Source of the DNA: an uncultured Paracoccaceae bacterium
GTDB taxonomy: Bacteria > Pseudomonadota > Alphaproteobacteria > Rhodobacterales > Rhodobacteraceae
Length of the DNA stretch: 64,000 bases
Assembly: GCA_947493145.1 (NCBI GenBank)
Contig: CANLPZ010000002.1
Location: 705,364 to 769,363, forward strand
Reading direction: 5' to 3'
A model generated the notes under the pieces. That model saw only the letters and a list, made by a program, of their open reading frames with translations, had not been told where the DNA came from and searched no databases. The translations under genes were made by a program, and so were the position numbers. The first letter of the stretch is position 1. Every line of letters begins with the position of its first letter. Positions 24,595 through 34,795 of the stretch are shown one piece after another.

Positions 24595-26099
24595 CCCAGC
24601 CAAACATCCTAATTTTGATGGTTGACCAATTGAACGGTACGCTGTTTCCAGACGGTCCAGCGGATTGGCTGCATGCGCCGAACCTCAAAAAACTGGCTGC
24701 GCGCTCTGCGCGGTTTTCCAATACCTATACTGCGTCGCCTTTGTGCGCGCCGGGTCGTGCCGCGTTTATGTCAGGGCAAATGCCATCGCGCACTGGCGTT
24801 TATGACAATGCGGCGGAATTTGCGTCCTCCATTCCGACGTATGCGCATCATTTGCGCCGCGCGGGGTATCAAACCTGTTTGTCGGGTAAGATGCATTTCG
24901 TTGGGCCAGACCAGTTGCATGGGTTTGAAGAGCGGTTAACCACGGATATTTATCCTGCTGATTTCGGCTGGACCCCAGATTACCGCAAACCGGGGGAGCG
25001 GATTGATTGGTGGTATCATAATATGGGGTCGGTGACGGGCGCAGGGGTCGCTGAGATTTCAAACCAAATGGAATATGACGACGAAGTTGCCTATCACGCG
25101 ACGCGTAAGATTTACGATCTCGCCCGCGGCCACGACGATCGACCGTGGTGTTTAACCGTAAGCTTTACGCACCCGCATGACCCCTATGTTGCGCGCAAAA
25201 AATACTGGGATCTTTACGAAGATTGCGAACATCTTTTGCCGCAAGTTCCTGCGCTTTCTTATGACGAACAAGATGCGCATTCGAAACGAATATTCGACGC
25301 AAATGATTGGCGCAGTTTCGACATCACAGAGGATCAAATCAAACGCGCGCGCCGTGCATATTTCGCCAATATTTCTTATCTGGATGACAAGATCGGTGCG
25401 CTGATGGAGGCGATGGAAACGACCAACCAAGAGGCAATCGTGATTTTTGTATCTGATCATGGCGATATGCTGGGGGAACGCGGTCTTTGGTTCAAAATGT
25501 CTTTCTACGAAGGCTCCGCACGGGTGCCGTTGATGATTGCGGGGCCGAACATTCCAGCGGGCTTGATCGACACGCCGGTTTCAACGGTCGATGTTTCGCC
25601 GACGCTTTGTGATCTTGCGGGAATTGATATGTCGGACATCGCCCCATGGACGGATGGGGAAACGCTTGTTCCGTTGGCAAACGGCGTATCGCGGGATGCA
25701 CCGGTGGCGATAGAATACGCAGCCGAAGCCTCATACGCGCCGCTTGTGTCGTTGCGCTATGGCAAATGGAAATACAATCGTTGCGCGCTTGATCCGGATC
25801 AACTGTTTGATCTTGATGCGGACCCACAGGAATTGAACAATCTCGCGGATGTGCCTGAACATGCAGGTACATTGCGGGCGCTAAAGTTCAAATCCGAACA
25901 GCGCTGGGACCTTGAACAATTCGACGCAGAGGTTCGCCAATCCCAAGCGTGCCGATGGGTCGTCTATGACGCGTTGCGCAATGGAAGTTATTTTCCATGG
26001 GATTATCAGCCTCTGCAAAAAGCGTCAGAACGATATATGCGCAATCATATGAACCTTGATACGTTGGAGGACGCACAACGCTTTCCACGCGGTGAATAA
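24591..26099 (+). CDS. betC: Choline-sulfatase
   Basis: This 502-residue sulfatase hydrolyses choline-O-sulfate to choline and sulfate, feeding the betaine pathway and releasing sulfur. The N-terminus NILILMVDQLNGTLF supplies the first metal Asp. The sulfatase signature SPLCAPGRAAF contains the Cys that is converted to formylglycine. The second metal site, VSDHGDMLGERGLW, and the substrate-binding histidines of the family follow. Presence of BetC in a betICBA operon is the Rhizobium/Roseobacter arrangement. The protein is full length, cytoplasmic (no signal) and coupled to betI. The next gene, betB, starts 176 bases later after a spacer with a hairpin. Confidence 0.95.
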   Translation: MTQPNILILMVDQLNGTLFPDGPADWLHAPNLKKLAARSARFSNTYTASPLCAPGRAAFMSGQMPSRTGVYDNAAEFASSIPTYAHHLRRAGYQTCLSGKMHFVGPDQLHGFEERLTTDIYPADFGWTPDYRKPGERIDWWYHNMGSVTGAGVAEISNQMEYDDEVAYHATRKIYDLARGHDDRPWCLTVSFTHPHDPYVARKKYWDLYEDCEHLLPQVPALSYDEQDAHSKRIFDANDWRSFDITEDQIKRARRAYFANISYLDDKIGALMEAMETTNQEAIVIFVSDHGDMLGERGLWFKMSFYEGSARVPLMIAGPNIPAGLIDTPVSTVDVSPTLCDLAGIDMSDIAPWTDGETLVPLANGVSRDAPVAIEYAAEASYAPLVSLRYGKWKYNRCALDPDQLFDLDADPQELNNLADVPEHAGTLRALKFKSEQRWDLEQFDAEVRQSQACRWVVYDALRNGSYFPWDYQPLQKASERYMRNHMNLDTLEDAQRFPRGE

Positions 26100-26136
26100 C
26101 CAACGATCCAGAACAAGGGTACGTCTGTTTGAAACA

Positions 26137-26211
26137 ATGGACGTTCTTCGCACAAAACATCATGCGCGTGTGATGGACATCAACGACATGCCAGAAGGCC
26201 AAACACTTTAA
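26137..26211 (+). CDS. Possible 24-residue small protein or coding remnant between betC and betB
   Basis: The frame ATG 26137 to TAA 26211 encodes 24 residues ending VMDINDMPEGQTL. The reading is unusually protein-like for a spacer and stays open upstream to before the betC stop (RTRVRLFET). There is no ribosome-binding site, so it may be the tail of a lost gene rather than a working one. It lies in the spacer between betC and betB, in front of a hairpin at 26227-26254. Confidence 0.2.
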   Translation: MDVLRTKHHARVMDINDMPEGQTL

Positions 26212-26226
26212 CATCTACACCAACGT

Positions 26227-26254
26227 CTGCACGCCGCCGGATCGTGGCGTGTAG
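26227..26254 (+). other. Hairpin upstream of betB
   Basis: CTGCACGCC pairs with GGCGTGTAG (eight of nine positions) around a ten-base loop, 22 bases before the betB start. There is no T-tract, so it is not a terminator. It may stabilise the betBA part of the message. Confidence 0.35.
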
Positions 26255-26275
26255 CTCTAAATTCAGAGGCATCAC

Positions 26276-27727
26276 ATGGATACGCAACCTATCGGCAGTC
26301 ATTTCATTGGCGGGCTTTACGTGGAAGATAGAGCAGGCGAGTTGATCGAAGTCGTCTATCCCGCGACGGGCAAAGTTATCGCACGGCTACATTCGGCAAC
26401 ACCGTCTATAATAAGCCGTGCATTGGAAAGCGCGAAGTCCGCGCAGAAAATCTGGGCTGCAATGACGGGAACGCAACGCGGACGCGTGTTGCGCCGTGCG
26501 GCCGACATTATTCGGGACCGCAATCACGAACTTTCGGTTCTTGAGACATACGATACGGGAAAGCCGTATCAGGAAACCAGCGTCGCCGACGCGACTTCTG
26601 GGGCTGATAGTTTGGAATATTTCGGTGGATTGGCAGGGTCCATCACCGGCGAACATATCCAATACGGCGAAGATTTTATTTATACCGTGCGTGAACCCTT
26701 GGGCGTGTGTGTTGGCATTGGGGCGTGGAATTATCCCACGCAAATCGCTTGTTGGAAAGGCGCACCTGCTTTGGCGTGCGGCAATTCGATGGTGTTCAAA
26801 CCCTCAGAAACCACACCGCTAAGCGCGTTAAAGGTGGCAGAGATTTTGATGGAAGCCGGCGCACCAGCGGGGCTTTATAATGTGATCCAAGGATACGGTG
26901 ATGTTGGCGCCGCTTTGGTCGGCGATCCACGCGTGGACAAAGTATCCTTGACGGGATCCGTCCCAACAGGGCGCAAGGTCTATGCCGCCGCGGCGGATGG
27001 AATGAAACACGTCACACTGGAATTGGGCGGAAAATCCCCGATTATCATTTTTGACGATGCAGATATCGAAGCCGCTGTGTCAGGCGCGATCTTAGGGAAT
27101 TTTTATTCTTCGGGCCAAGTCTGTTCCAACGGCACGCGTGTTTTTGTTCACAAAGATATCAAACAAGCGTTTCTTAAACGTTTGACCGAACGGGTATCAA
27201 AGGCGGTTATTGGTGATCCAATGGACCCCGACACCAGCTTTGGTCCGATGGTCAGCAAGACACAGCGCGACATCGTTTTGGGCTACATCGACCAGGGCGT
27301 GAAAGAGGGCGCAACTTTGGTCACCGGTGGAAAGGTGATCGAGGGCGACGGGTTCTTTATCCAGCCAACCGTTTTTGCCGACGTCACAGATGACATGGTT
27401 ATCGCACGCGAAGAAATTTTCGGCCCTGTCATGGCCGTCTTGGATTTTGAGGACGAAGGCGACGTTTTGGCGCGCGCCAATGACACAGAGTTTGGACTGG
27501 CGGCGGGGGTCTTTACCCAAGATCTAACACGCGCACATCGTGTCGTGGCACGGTTCGAGGCAGGCACATGCTATATCAACACTTACAACGATGCACCGGT
27601 GGAAGCCCCATTCGGTGGAACAAAGATGTCCGGTGTCGGGCGCGAGAATTCCAAAGACGCACTGAACCACTATAGCCAATCAAAATCCGTATACGTTCGG
27701 ATGTCCGATCTTGAGGCGCCGTTCTAA
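26276..27727 (+). CDS. betB: Betaine aldehyde dehydrogenase
   Basis: This 483-residue NAD(P)-dependent dehydrogenase oxidises betaine aldehyde to glycine betaine, the compatible solute. Aldehyde dehydrogenase motifs are clear: the NAD-binding [10 protein letters not shown] and [13 protein letters not shown], the active-site Glu in LELGGKSP, and the catalytic Cys in [13 protein letters not shown]-terminal [19 protein letters not shown] is typical of BetB. The length matches known BetB enzymes. The stop overlaps the betA start by one base (TAATG). Confidence 0.95.
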   Translation: MDTQPIGSHFIGGLYVEDRAGELIEVVYPATGKVIARLHSATPSIISRALESAKSAQKIWAAMTGTQRGRVLRRAADIIRDRNHELSVLETYDTGKPYQETSVADATSGADSLEYFGGLAGSITGEHIQYGEDFIYTVREPLGVCVGIGAWNYPTQIACWKGAPALACGNSMVFKPSETTPLSALKVAEILMEAGAPAGLYNVIQGYGDVGAALVGDPRVDKVSLTGSVPTGRKVYAAAADGMKHVTLELGGKSPIIIFDDADIEAAVSGAILGNFYSSGQVCSNGTRVFVHKDIKQAFLKRLTERVSKAVIGDPMDPDTSFGPMVSKTQRDIVLGYIDQGVKEGATLVTGGKVIEGDGFFIQPTVFADVTDDMVIAREEIFGPVMAVLDFEDEGDVLARANDTEFGLAAGVFTQDLTRAHRVVARFEAGTCYINTYNDAPVEAPFGGTKMSGVGRENSKDALNHYSQSKSVYVRMSDLEAPF

Positions 27728-29382
27728 TGCAGGCCGATTATGTCATTATCGGCGCGGGTTCGGCCGGCTGTGCATTGGCATATCGACTGTCAGAGGCGGG
27801 AAAATCTGTCATCGTGATTGAACACGGTGGATCGGACGCAGGCCCGTTTATTCAAATGCCTGCGGCGCTGTCGTATCCAATGAACATGCCGATGTACGAT
27901 TGGGGGTTCCAATCGGAACCGGAACCGCATTTGGGGGGACGCCGGTTGGCAACCCCGCGCGGCAAGGTGATCGGTGGGTCATCGTCGATCAACGGTATGG
28001 TCTATGTCCGTGGTCATGCGCATGATTTTGACCACTGGCGCGACAGCGGGGCCGAAGGTTGGTCCTATGCGGATGTATTGCCGTATTTCAAACGGATGGA
28101 AAATTGGGATGGCAATGGGCACGGGGGCGATCCCGCATGGCGCGGGTCTGATGGTCCCTTGCACGTCACGCGTGGGCCACGCGAAAATCCGCTGTTTGAT
28201 GCCTTTGTCCAAGCGGGCAAACAGGCAGGGTACCACGTCACCGACGATTACAACGGGCAAAAGCAAGAAGGCTTTGGACCGATGGAACAAACGGTCCATA
28301 AGGGGCGTCGTTGGTCGGCGGCGAATGCCTATCTCAAACCCGCGTTGCGACGTGACAATTGCAGGGTTGTAAAGGCCTTTGCCGAACGGGTGGAAATCAC
28401 CGAGGGCCGCGCCACCGGCGTGGTGGTGTCACGGAAGGGACGCCAAGAGGGCATCAAAGCAAATGCCGAAGTCATTGTCGCCGCAAGTTCAATCAATTCG
28501 CCAAAGATTTTGATGTTGTCAGGGATCGGTCCAGCAGATCATCTGGCCGAGCGGGGGATCGATATCGTTGCAGATCGCAAAGGGGTCGGTCGCAATCTTC
28601 AGGACCATCTTGAACTGTATATACAAATGGCATCGAGCCAACCCATCACGCTGTACAAACATTGGAACTTGTTTTCCAAGGCAATGATCGGGGCGCAATG
28701 GTTGTTCTTTAAACGTGGGTTAGGGGCGTCCAACCAGTTTGAAAGCGCAGCTTTTATCCGATCAAAAGCTGGCGTGACATATCCCGATATCCAGTATCAT
28801 TTTCTGCCAATGGCTGTGCGCTATGATGGCAAAGCGGCGGCAGAGGGGCACGGGTTTCAAGCGCATGTTGGCCCGATGCGGTCCGCCTCGCGCGGGGCCG
28901 TGACATTGGCGTCGGCCGATCCGAAAGACGCGCCAAAGATTTTGTTTAACTACATGTCAGAGGCATCGGATTGGGAAGATTTCCGAACCTGTATCCGACT
29001 AACCCGCGAAATTTTCGGACAAGATGCATTTGCGCCTTTTGTAAAACATGAAATTCTACCCGGTGCGGAACTGCAAAGTGACGCGGAACTGGACGGGTTT
29101 ATCCGTGAACATGTGGAAAGCGCCTATCATCCCTGTGGGACCTGTAAAATGGGTGCCGTTCACAACAAAATGGCGGTGGTCGATCCAGAATGTCGTGTCA
29201 TTGGTGTCGATGGGTTGCGCGTTGCGGACAGCTCTATCTTCCCACGCATTACAAACGGAAACCTGAATGCGCCGTCGATCATGACAGGGGAAAAAGCAGC
29301 TGACCACATTCTTGGCCGCCGGTTACCAGCGGTCAACGATGAACCATGGGTTCACCCAAATTGGGAGACTGAACAGCGATAG
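27727..29382 (+). CDS. betA: Choline dehydrogenase
   Basis: This 551-residue GMC-family flavoenzyme oxidises choline to betaine aldehyde. The FAD-binding dinucleotide fold is at the N-terminus ([19 protein letters not shown]), followed by GMC signature 1 ([20 protein letters not shown]), signature 2 ([20 protein letters not shown]) and the C-terminal catalytic segment HPCGTCKMG. These match BetA. It is the last gene of the bet operon and ends 17 bases before a convergent CoxG-like gene. No strong terminator is visible in that gap. The frame is intact. Confidence 0.96.
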   Translation: MQADYVIIGAGSAGCALAYRLSEAGKSVIVIEHGGSDAGPFIQMPAALSYPMNMPMYDWGFQSEPEPHLGGRRLATPRGKVIGGSSSINGMVYVRGHAHDFDHWRDSGAEGWSYADVLPYFKRMENWDGNGHGGDPAWRGSDGPLHVTRGPRENPLFDAFVQAGKQAGYHVTDDYNGQKQEGFGPMEQTVHKGRRWSAANAYLKPALRRDNCRVVKAFAERVEITEGRATGVVVSRKGRQEGIKANAEVIVAASSINSPKILMLSGIGPADHLAERGIDIVADRKGVGRNLQDHLELYIQMASSQPITLYKHWNLFSKAMIGAQWLFFKRGLGASNQFESAAFIRSKAGVTYPDIQYHFLPMAVRYDGKAAAEGHGFQAHVGPMRSASRGAVTLASADPKDAPKILFNYMSEASDWEDFRTCIRLTREIFGQDAFAPFVKHEILPGAELQSDAELDGFIREHVESAYHPCGTCKMGAVHNKMAVVDPECRVIGVDGLRVADSSIFPRITNGNLNAPSIMTGEKAADHILGRRLPAVNDEPWVHPNWETEQR

Positions 29383-29399
29383 TTTAGGGGCGGTTGGGG

Positions 29400-29840
29400 T
29401 TAAGCTTCGACCGCCTCTTGGAATTTTTCAAAAAAACTGTCGGCCATGTTTTTGGCAAACCCATCGATCAACCGGCTGCCCAATTGCGCGAGCTTGCCGC
29501 CAACTTTGCCATCGACATCATACGACAGTTCGGTGCCACCATCGACGTCCGTCAAACGGACTTTTGCACCGCCTTTGGCAAAACCCGCAACGCCGCCTTT
29601 GCCTTCGCCGGATAGGGTATAGCTTTGCTCCGGTACAATGTCGGACAGGGTGACCTTACCTTTAAAGGTGGCTTTTACTGGCCCCACCTTTTGTTTCACA
29701 ACCGCCGAAAACCCGTCCTCGACAGAACCGGTTAATTCTTCGCATCCGGAAATACAGGTCTGCAGCGTTTCGGCGGATGTTAAATGCGCCCAAACAGTCG
29801 CGCGGTCGGCGTTGATAATGCGGGATCCGGACATTTCCAT
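29400..29840 (-). CDS. CoxG / SRPBCC-family carbon monoxide dehydrogenase subunit G-like protein
   Basis: The 146-residue protein matches the CoxG family: N-terminal MSGSRIINADRATVWAHLT, then GCEELTGS, VKATFKGKVTL and a C-terminal region LAQLGSRLIDGFAKNMADSF. CoxG proteins sit beside CO dehydrogenase or other molybdenum hydroxylases and help assembly or membrane attachment, but stand-alone copies like this one have no assigned role. No cox subunit genes occur in this window. The start at 29840 is chosen from the family N-terminus; the frame runs further upstream. The gene is 49 bases downstream of the ScfR/RamB-type regulator on the same strand. Confidence 0.88.
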   Translation of the reverse strand: MEMSGSRIINADRATVWAHLTSAETLQTCISGCEELTGSVEDGFSAVVKQKVGPVKATFKGKVTLSDIVPEQSYTLSGEGKGGVAGFAKGGAKVRLTDVDGGTELSYDVDGKVGGKLAQLGSRLIDGFAKNMADSFFEKFQEAVEA

Positions 29841-29889
29841 TACGAGTTCCTTTGTGTTTGTGAAACGGTAGGCGGTCAGGGGTCGAAGT

Positions 29890-31281
29890 TCAATCGACCT
29901 GATAGGGCAGCAAATGTCGATTGTTTGGATCAACTGACAATTTGCGTTCCAACGGGGGGACGGATCGTTGATGGCAATTTTTACGCTCGCAAATGCGGCA
30001 TGAAATCCCGATGGGTTCAAACGCCTTTGGATCGCCCGTATCCAAACCGTCGGCATACACCAATTGGTCCGCATGTTGGACATCACAACCCAATCCAATT
30101 GCAAAACGTCGTGTCGGTGCCCCCCATTTTCCGGCGGGTTTTGACACATCCCGTGCTAAGCAAAAATAACGTACACCATCGGGCGTTTCCGCCAATTGCC
30201 GGATAAATCGCCCTGGTGTTTCAAAGGCAGAATGCACATTCCACAACGGACAAGCGCCCCCAAAGCGGGCGAATTGCAACCGTGTCGCTGAATGGCGTTT
30301 GGTGATGGTTCCCGCCTGATCCACACGTACAAAAAAGAATGGAACACCTTTTGCGCCTGGGCGTTGCAAGGTCGACAACCGGTGTGACACTTGTTCGATC
30401 GACGCGCCAAACCGATGCGCGAGAATTTCCAAATCATGGCGGGTGTCTTTGGCCGCTTGTAAAAAGGCTTCGTAAGGCATCAAGGCCGCGCCAGCGAAGT
30501 AGTTGGCAAGACCGATTTTTGCAATGTCGCGGGCTTCGTCCGTTTTGAAGTTGGCGAAATCTAACGTCGCATCCAATAATTCATTTTGTGTCAAAAGCGC
30601 GACTTGTAACAGCAATTGAAACCGGCGTGATGCGTCCGTTTGATTTGCGTCTAAGTGCAAGGTCTTCGTGCTCGCATCAAAGCGGCGCGCAAATTCTGAC
30701 GGTAATGTTTCGATCGTGACCCCAAGTGCAGAAAGCGCGGCGGCCGCGGCCGTTTCGACATCGTCGGAGGTTTTCGCGAACCGTTCTGCCGCGCGATCAA
30801 CCGCGTCGATATAGTTGTCGCAAAAATGAAAGAAATCGCGGACCTCTTCCCACGGGCTGACCCCCATGCGGTTCAAATCTTGGCCCAATGCTTCGTCAAG
30901 TGACGCCAGCCGTTCATGGGTGGTGCGATAGGCGCGGTGTAATTCCAAAAATGCCCGCGCCAAATTGGGGGCGTTTGATGCGGCCAGCCGTAAATCGGCC
31001 ACTGGGGGTTCGATATCGCCAAAAACATCGTCGGCAAGTGCTTCTTGCATATGGCTTACCATACGTTCCGCGTTGCCAGTCCGAAGCTCAGTGACATCCA
31101 GACCGAATTCTTGCGCTAAGGATAAAACGACAACCGCCGACAAGGGGCGGTTGTTGTTTTCCATTTGGTTCAAATAGGGCAGGGACACGCCTAATTTCGC
31201 GGCGAAATCTTTTTGTGTCAGCCCAAGCTTCATCCGCGTTTCACGCAGTTTTACACCAGCATATAGTTTGCGATCACCCAT
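29890..31281 (-). CDS. Short-chain acyl-CoA-responsive XRE regulator (ScfR/RamB type)
   Basis: This 463-residue regulator has an N-terminal XRE helix-turn-helix (LRETRMKLGLTQKDFAAKLG; VSLPYLNQMENNNRPLS), then an IrrE/ImmA-like (peptidase-related) region and a C-terminal DUF2083-type domain with the Cys motif CRICERKNCHQRSVPP. Homologues control acetate and propionate metabolism (RamB in actinobacteria, regulators of short-chain acyl-CoA genes in Alphaproteobacteria). Its position next to pccB supports control of propionyl-CoA carboxylation. It overlaps the MFS gene upstream by eight bases, so the two are co-transcribed, diverging from pccB. The start at 31281 matches the family. Confidence 0.88.
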   Translation of the reverse strand: MGDRKLYAGVKLRETRMKLGLTQKDFAAKLGVSLPYLNQMENNNRPLSAVVVLSLAQEFGLDVTELRTGNAERMVSHMQEALADDVFGDIEPPVADLRLAASNAPNLARAFLELHRAYRTTHERLASLDEALGQDLNRMGVSPWEEVRDFFHFCDNYIDAVDRAAERFAKTSDDVETAAAAALSALGVTIETLPSEFARRFDASTKTLHLDANQTDASRRFQLLLQVALLTQNELLDATLDFANFKTDEARDIAKIGLANYFAGAALMPYEAFLQAAKDTRHDLEILAHRFGASIEQVSHRLSTLQRPGAKGVPFFFVRVDQAGTITKRHSATRLQFARFGGACPLWNVHSAFETPGRFIRQLAETPDGVRYFCLARDVSKPAGKWGAPTRRFAIGLGCDVQHADQLVYADGLDTGDPKAFEPIGISCRICERKNCHQRSVPPLERKLSVDPNNRHLLPYQVD

Positions 31282-32506
31282 GCGTCCCTTGTGCCGTGGC
31301 AAGTTCACGGTCCCGTTTGATTACATAAAGTATGGCCAAAATGCCCAAGAATGCGGAGGCCGCCATGATCAACAGCAACGGCATCGCGCCTGTGTCCTGT
31401 GTCAAGACTGAGCCAGAGAACGCGGATAGGATCGCGCCGCCGCCAACCATAATTGCCCCGCCAAGTCCCGCGGCTGTTCCCGCAAGATGCGGGCGAACAG
31501 ACATCATACCAGCGTTTGCATTGGGCAAAACCATTCCGTTACCCAAACCGACAAAGGTCATTAGGCTAAAGAAAACATTCGCCGAACCAAGCCCCGCGGC
31601 AAAGACGGCCACAGCAATGGCCATACCCGCAAAGTTTAAAGTTGAACCGATCCAAACCATCCGGCGCATCCCAATTGTCACCGAATAGCGCCCAGAAATG
31701 AAGTTGCCGACAAGATATCCAACGGCGGGCGCCCCAAAGTAAAACCCAACGACCGAAGGGTCCATGCCATAGAGTTCAGAGGCCACAAAAGGTGCGCCGC
31801 CGAGATACGCGAAAAACGACCCAGACGCGAACATCGCCGCAAGGGTGTAGCCCCAAAATCTGTGCGATGTTAGCAATTCAGGGTAGGTGCTGAATTGTTG
31901 TTTAAAACTGGTGAAATTTGCCGTCGACGTTTCGCCCAGATCAGCCCACACCAAAATCAATGTCGCGGCGCCTAAAATTGCAAAGGCCCAGAAATTGGAT
32001 TTCCAACCAAAGGCTTCGTCCAATATGCCACCAATTGCTGGGCTGAACATTGGAACCAACGACATGCCCATGACGATAAACCCGATCATTGACGCCGCTT
32101 GTTCTGCGGGCACCATGTCGCGTGCAATGGCGCGAGACAGAACCATTCCAGTTACGATTACGGCTTGGGCCGCGCGCAACACAAGAAACGTTTCAACATT
32201 GGGGGCATAGACACAGCCAACCGACAGCACCGCAAAAGCCGCGATTGACCACAGCAAAATTGGGCGACGACCAAACCGGTCGGACAATGGGCCAAGGAAA
32301 ATCTGCAAGACCGCATTCATACCCAAATACAGCGCAATTGTGAGCTGCATGATGCGATAGTCGGTTTCAAAATAGGTCGTCATTCTGGGCAATGACGGAA
32401 GAAACATATTCATCGACAAGGCAGCAAGGCTTGCCAAAACAATTAGGGTAAATATGTGCGGTGGCGTGCTGCGGTCCAAAAAGCGGACATTGGGTCTGTC
32501 AGGCAT
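31274..32506 (-). CDS. Bcr/CflA-type multidrug efflux MFS transporter
   Basis: This 410-residue protein has twelve hydrophobic segments and the Bcr/CflA motifs MNMFLPSLPRM, PLSDRFGRRPILLWS (the MFS A motif) and LRAAQAVIVTGMVLSRAIARD. Family members export bicyclomycin, sulfonamides or chloramphenicol. It starts with its own promoter region next to pccB, and is coupled to the regulator by an 8-base overlap, so it may be controlled together with propionate metabolism. That partnership is unusual for a drug exporter. Confidence 0.9.
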   Translation of the reverse strand: MPDRPNVRFLDRSTPPHIFTLIVLASLAALSMNMFLPSLPRMTTYFETDYRIMQLTIALYLGMNAVLQIFLGPLSDRFGRRPILLWSIAAFAVLSVGCVYAPNVETFLVLRAAQAVIVTGMVLSRAIARDMVPAEQAASMIGFIVMGMSLVPMFSPAIGGILDEAFGWKSNFWAFAILGAATLILVWADLGETSTANFTSFKQQFSTYPELLTSHRFWGYTLAAMFASGSFFAYLGGAPFVASELYGMDPSVVGFYFGAPAVGYLVGNFISGRYSVTIGMRRMVWIGSTLNFAGMAIAVAVFAAGLGSANVFFSLMTFVGLGNGMVLPNANAGMMSVRPHLAGTAAGLGGAIMVGGGAILSAFSGSVLTQDTGAMPLLLIMAASAFLGILAILYVIKRDRELATAQGTHG

Positions 32507-32597
32507 GTGAGAATCTTTCTAAAATAAACCACAAAGATGAGCTGATTTTTTGGGGATGGCAATTCCAAAAATTTGCACATTTGCATTATGCAATATC

Positions 32598-32634
32598 GCA
32601 CTTTCCAAAACTTTGCAAATTTGCGGGAAAGTGC
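32598..32634. promoter_or_regulatory. Candidate operator: perfect inverted repeat enclosing a RamB-like core
   Basis: GCACTTTCC (32598-32606) and GGAAAGTGC (32626-32634) form a perfect 9-base inverted repeat around a 19-base centre holding AAACTTTGCAAA (32608-32619). The RamB consensus is (A/G)AACTTTGCAAA as I recall it. More TTTGC units lie at 32572, 32580 and 32620, and inverted ones at 32589 and 32647. It lies between the divergent MFS-regulator unit and pccB, so it may serve both directions. Confidence 0.6.
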
Positions 32635-32687
32635 TTCCGCGTCGCAGCAAATTTGGTAATCTGGGCGGAAATCTACCGGAGATCTCC

Positions 32688-34220
32688 ATGACCGATATTT
32701 TGCAAGAACTGCAAGACCGCCGTGCTCAGGCCCGTATGGGTGGGGGCGAACGTCGCATCGCTTCGCAACACGCAAAGGGAAAACTAACCGCCCGTGAACG
32801 CATTGAACTGCTTCTTGACGAAGATTCCTTTGAAGAATTCGATATGTTTGTCGCGCATCGCTGTACTGACTTTGGTATGGAACAGGATCGTCCAGCAGGC
32901 GATGGGGTGATCACCGGCTGGGGAACGATCAACGGTCGCATGGTCTATGTGTTCTCCCAAGACTTCACCGTTTTTGGCGGGTCCTTGTCCGAAACGCACG
33001 CGCAGAAGATTTGCAAAATCCAAGATATGGCCGTTCAAAACGGCGCGCCGATCATTGGTATTAACGATTCCGGTGGTGCGCGCATCCAAGAAGGCGTCGC
33101 CTCGCTTGCGGGGTATGCCGAAGTATTTCAACGCAACATCATGGCCTCTGGTGTGGTCCCGCAGATCAGTTTGATCATGGGCCCCTGTGCCGGTGGGGCG
33201 GTGTATAGCCCCGCGATGACTGACTTTATCTTTATGGTCAAAGACACGTCTTATATGTTTGTCACCGGTCCAGACGTTGTGAAAACGGTCACGAACGAAA
33301 TCGTTTCAGCCGAAGAGCTTGGTGGTGCGTCCACACATACGAAAAAATCATCTGTTGCGGACGGCGCATTTGAAAACGACGTGGAGGCCTTGGCCGAAGC
33401 GCGGCGTTTGGTTGATCTGTTGCCATTGAACAATCGTGAAAAACCACCGGTTCGCCCGTTCTTTGATGATCCTGCGCGGATCGATGAAAGTTTGGACACG
33501 TTGGTGCCAGACAACGCCAACACCCCGTACGATATGAAAGAATTAATCCTGAAAATCGCTGATGAAGGCGATTTTTATGAGATCCAAGAGGATTTTGCGA
33601 AAAACATCATCACGGGTTTTGTGCGGATGGAGGGATCGACCGTTGGTGTCGTTGCAAACCAACCAATGGTTTTGGCGGGCTGTTTGGACATTGATGCCTC
33701 TCGCAAGGCTGCACGGTTTGTGCGGTTCTGCGATGCCTTTGAAATCCCAATCCTGACTTTGGTTGACGTGCCAGGGTTTTTGCCGGGCACAAGCCAAGAA
33801 TACGGTGGTGTAATCAAACATGGTGCGAAATTGCTCTTTGCCTATGGCGAAGCGACGGTGCCAAAGGTCACGGTCATTACGCGCAAGGCCTATGGCGGGG
33901 CGTATGATGTTATGGCGTCAAAACACCTGCGCGGTGATTTCAACTACGCATGGCCCACGGCCGAAATCGCGGTGATGGGAGCCAAAGGGGCGACCGAAAT
34001 CATCCACCGTACGGATCTGGGCGATGCGGACAAAATCGCAGAGCACACGAAAAATTACGAAGATCGTTTTGCGAACCCATTTGTTGCCGCTGAACGTGGT
34101 TTCATCGACGAGGTGATCCAACCGCAATCGACCCGACGTCGTGTAACGCGTGCTTTTGCGTCACTACGCAACAAAAACCTGCAAAACCCTTGGAAAAAGC
34201 ATGACAACATTCCGCTTTAA
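32688..34220 (+). CDS. pccB: Propionyl-CoA carboxylase carboxyltransferase (beta) subunit
   Basis: The 510-residue protein transfers the carboxyl group from biotin to propionyl-CoA, forming methylmalonyl-CoA. It has the two crotonase-like domains of the carboxyltransferase fold. The N-terminal CoA-site segments include [20 protein letters not shown] and [19 protein letters not shown], and the C-terminal ones [17 protein letters not shown] and [19 protein letters not shown]. Length and motifs match PccB. The start MTDILQELQ at 32688 is the family start; a longer frame to 32550 covers the operator. It is part of a spread-out propionate module with pccA and the mutase. The next gene starts 20 bases inside its 3' end. 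Confidence 0.96.
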   Translation: MTDILQELQDRRAQARMGGGERRIASQHAKGKLTARERIELLLDEDSFEEFDMFVAHRCTDFGMEQDRPAGDGVITGWGTINGRMVYVFSQDFTVFGGSLSETHAQKICKIQDMAVQNGAPIIGINDSGGARIQEGVASLAGYAEVFQRNIMASGVVPQISLIMGPCAGGAVYSPAMTDFIFMVKDTSYMFVTGPDVVKTVTNEIVSAEELGGASTHTKKSSVADGAFENDVEALAEARRLVDLLPLNNREKPPVRPFFDDPARIDESLDTLVPDNANTPYDMKELILKIADEGDFYEIQEDFAKNIITGFVRMEGSTVGVVANQPMVLAGCLDIDASRKAARFVRFCDAFEIPILTLVDVPGFLPGTSQEYGGVIKHGAKLLFAYGEATVPKVTVITRKAYGGAYDVMASKHLRGDFNYAWPTAEIAVMGAKGATEIIHRTDLGDADKIAEHTKNYEDRFANPFVAAERGFIDEVIQPQSTRRRVTRAFASLRNKNLQNPWKKHDNIPL

Positions 34221-34581
34221 CATAGCGGTTTTTGCGGCTTTGGTCGCGGGACCTGTGCACGCGATCGATGTGCCATCGGGCATCGACCTGTATTTGCACG
34301 AGGTCCTGTTTGCCGATAACGCCGCGCGTTTTCGGTTTGTTGCGCCTGAGATTGCGCGCGACCTAGGGGCGTTTGGTTTTAATGATGTGGCGGATGATTT
34401 CGCCCATCTTTGCGCTGTTCACGCGCTGCCTGCCTTGGAAAAAGCGGACAAACCTGTCCAAGAGATCGTGATCTCTATATCCGACCGTGTTACGGAATTC
34501 GGTATTGGTGACCCAGAGGTAACTCAATTTTTTGAAGCTTTTGCGGTCGAAAATGCCACCTGTATCTGGAAGGAATTTTGA
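34201..34581 (+). CDS. DUF6497-like exported protein
   Basis: The 126-residue product has a Sec signal ([14 protein letters not shown]) and a mature region with [24 protein letters not shown] and [12 protein letters not shown]. This resembles DUF6497 proteins, small periplasmic proteins that, as far as I know, occur beside pcc genes in Rhodobacterales. Two Cys residues (HLCAVH and NATCIWKEF) could form a disulfide. The gene overlaps the 3' end of pccB by 20 bases in another frame, so it is translated from the same message. Function unknown. Confidence 0.7.
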   Translation: MTTFRFNIAVFAALVAGPVHAIDVPSGIDLYLHEVLFADNAARFRFVAPEIARDLGAFGFNDVADDFAHLCAVHALPALEKADKPVQEIVISISDRVTEFGIGDPEVTQFFEAFAVENATCIWKEF

Positions 34582-34795
34582 TGCATACACAACATGTTGC
34601 GGGGCATTGCTCATCCGGCTTTGAATATGCGACTTTGCGGTCACAGCCCGAGCCGTTGAAAATGAACGAATATCTTTTGACACTCTGTCGCCCTAAGGTT
34701 TGGGGGAGCTATTCTCCAGATAGCTTAACCTCGAGCCTGCGGTTCATTGCGCCCCCAAGAGCGCGAAGCCGCTGTAAAACAAACAGGAGACAGAC

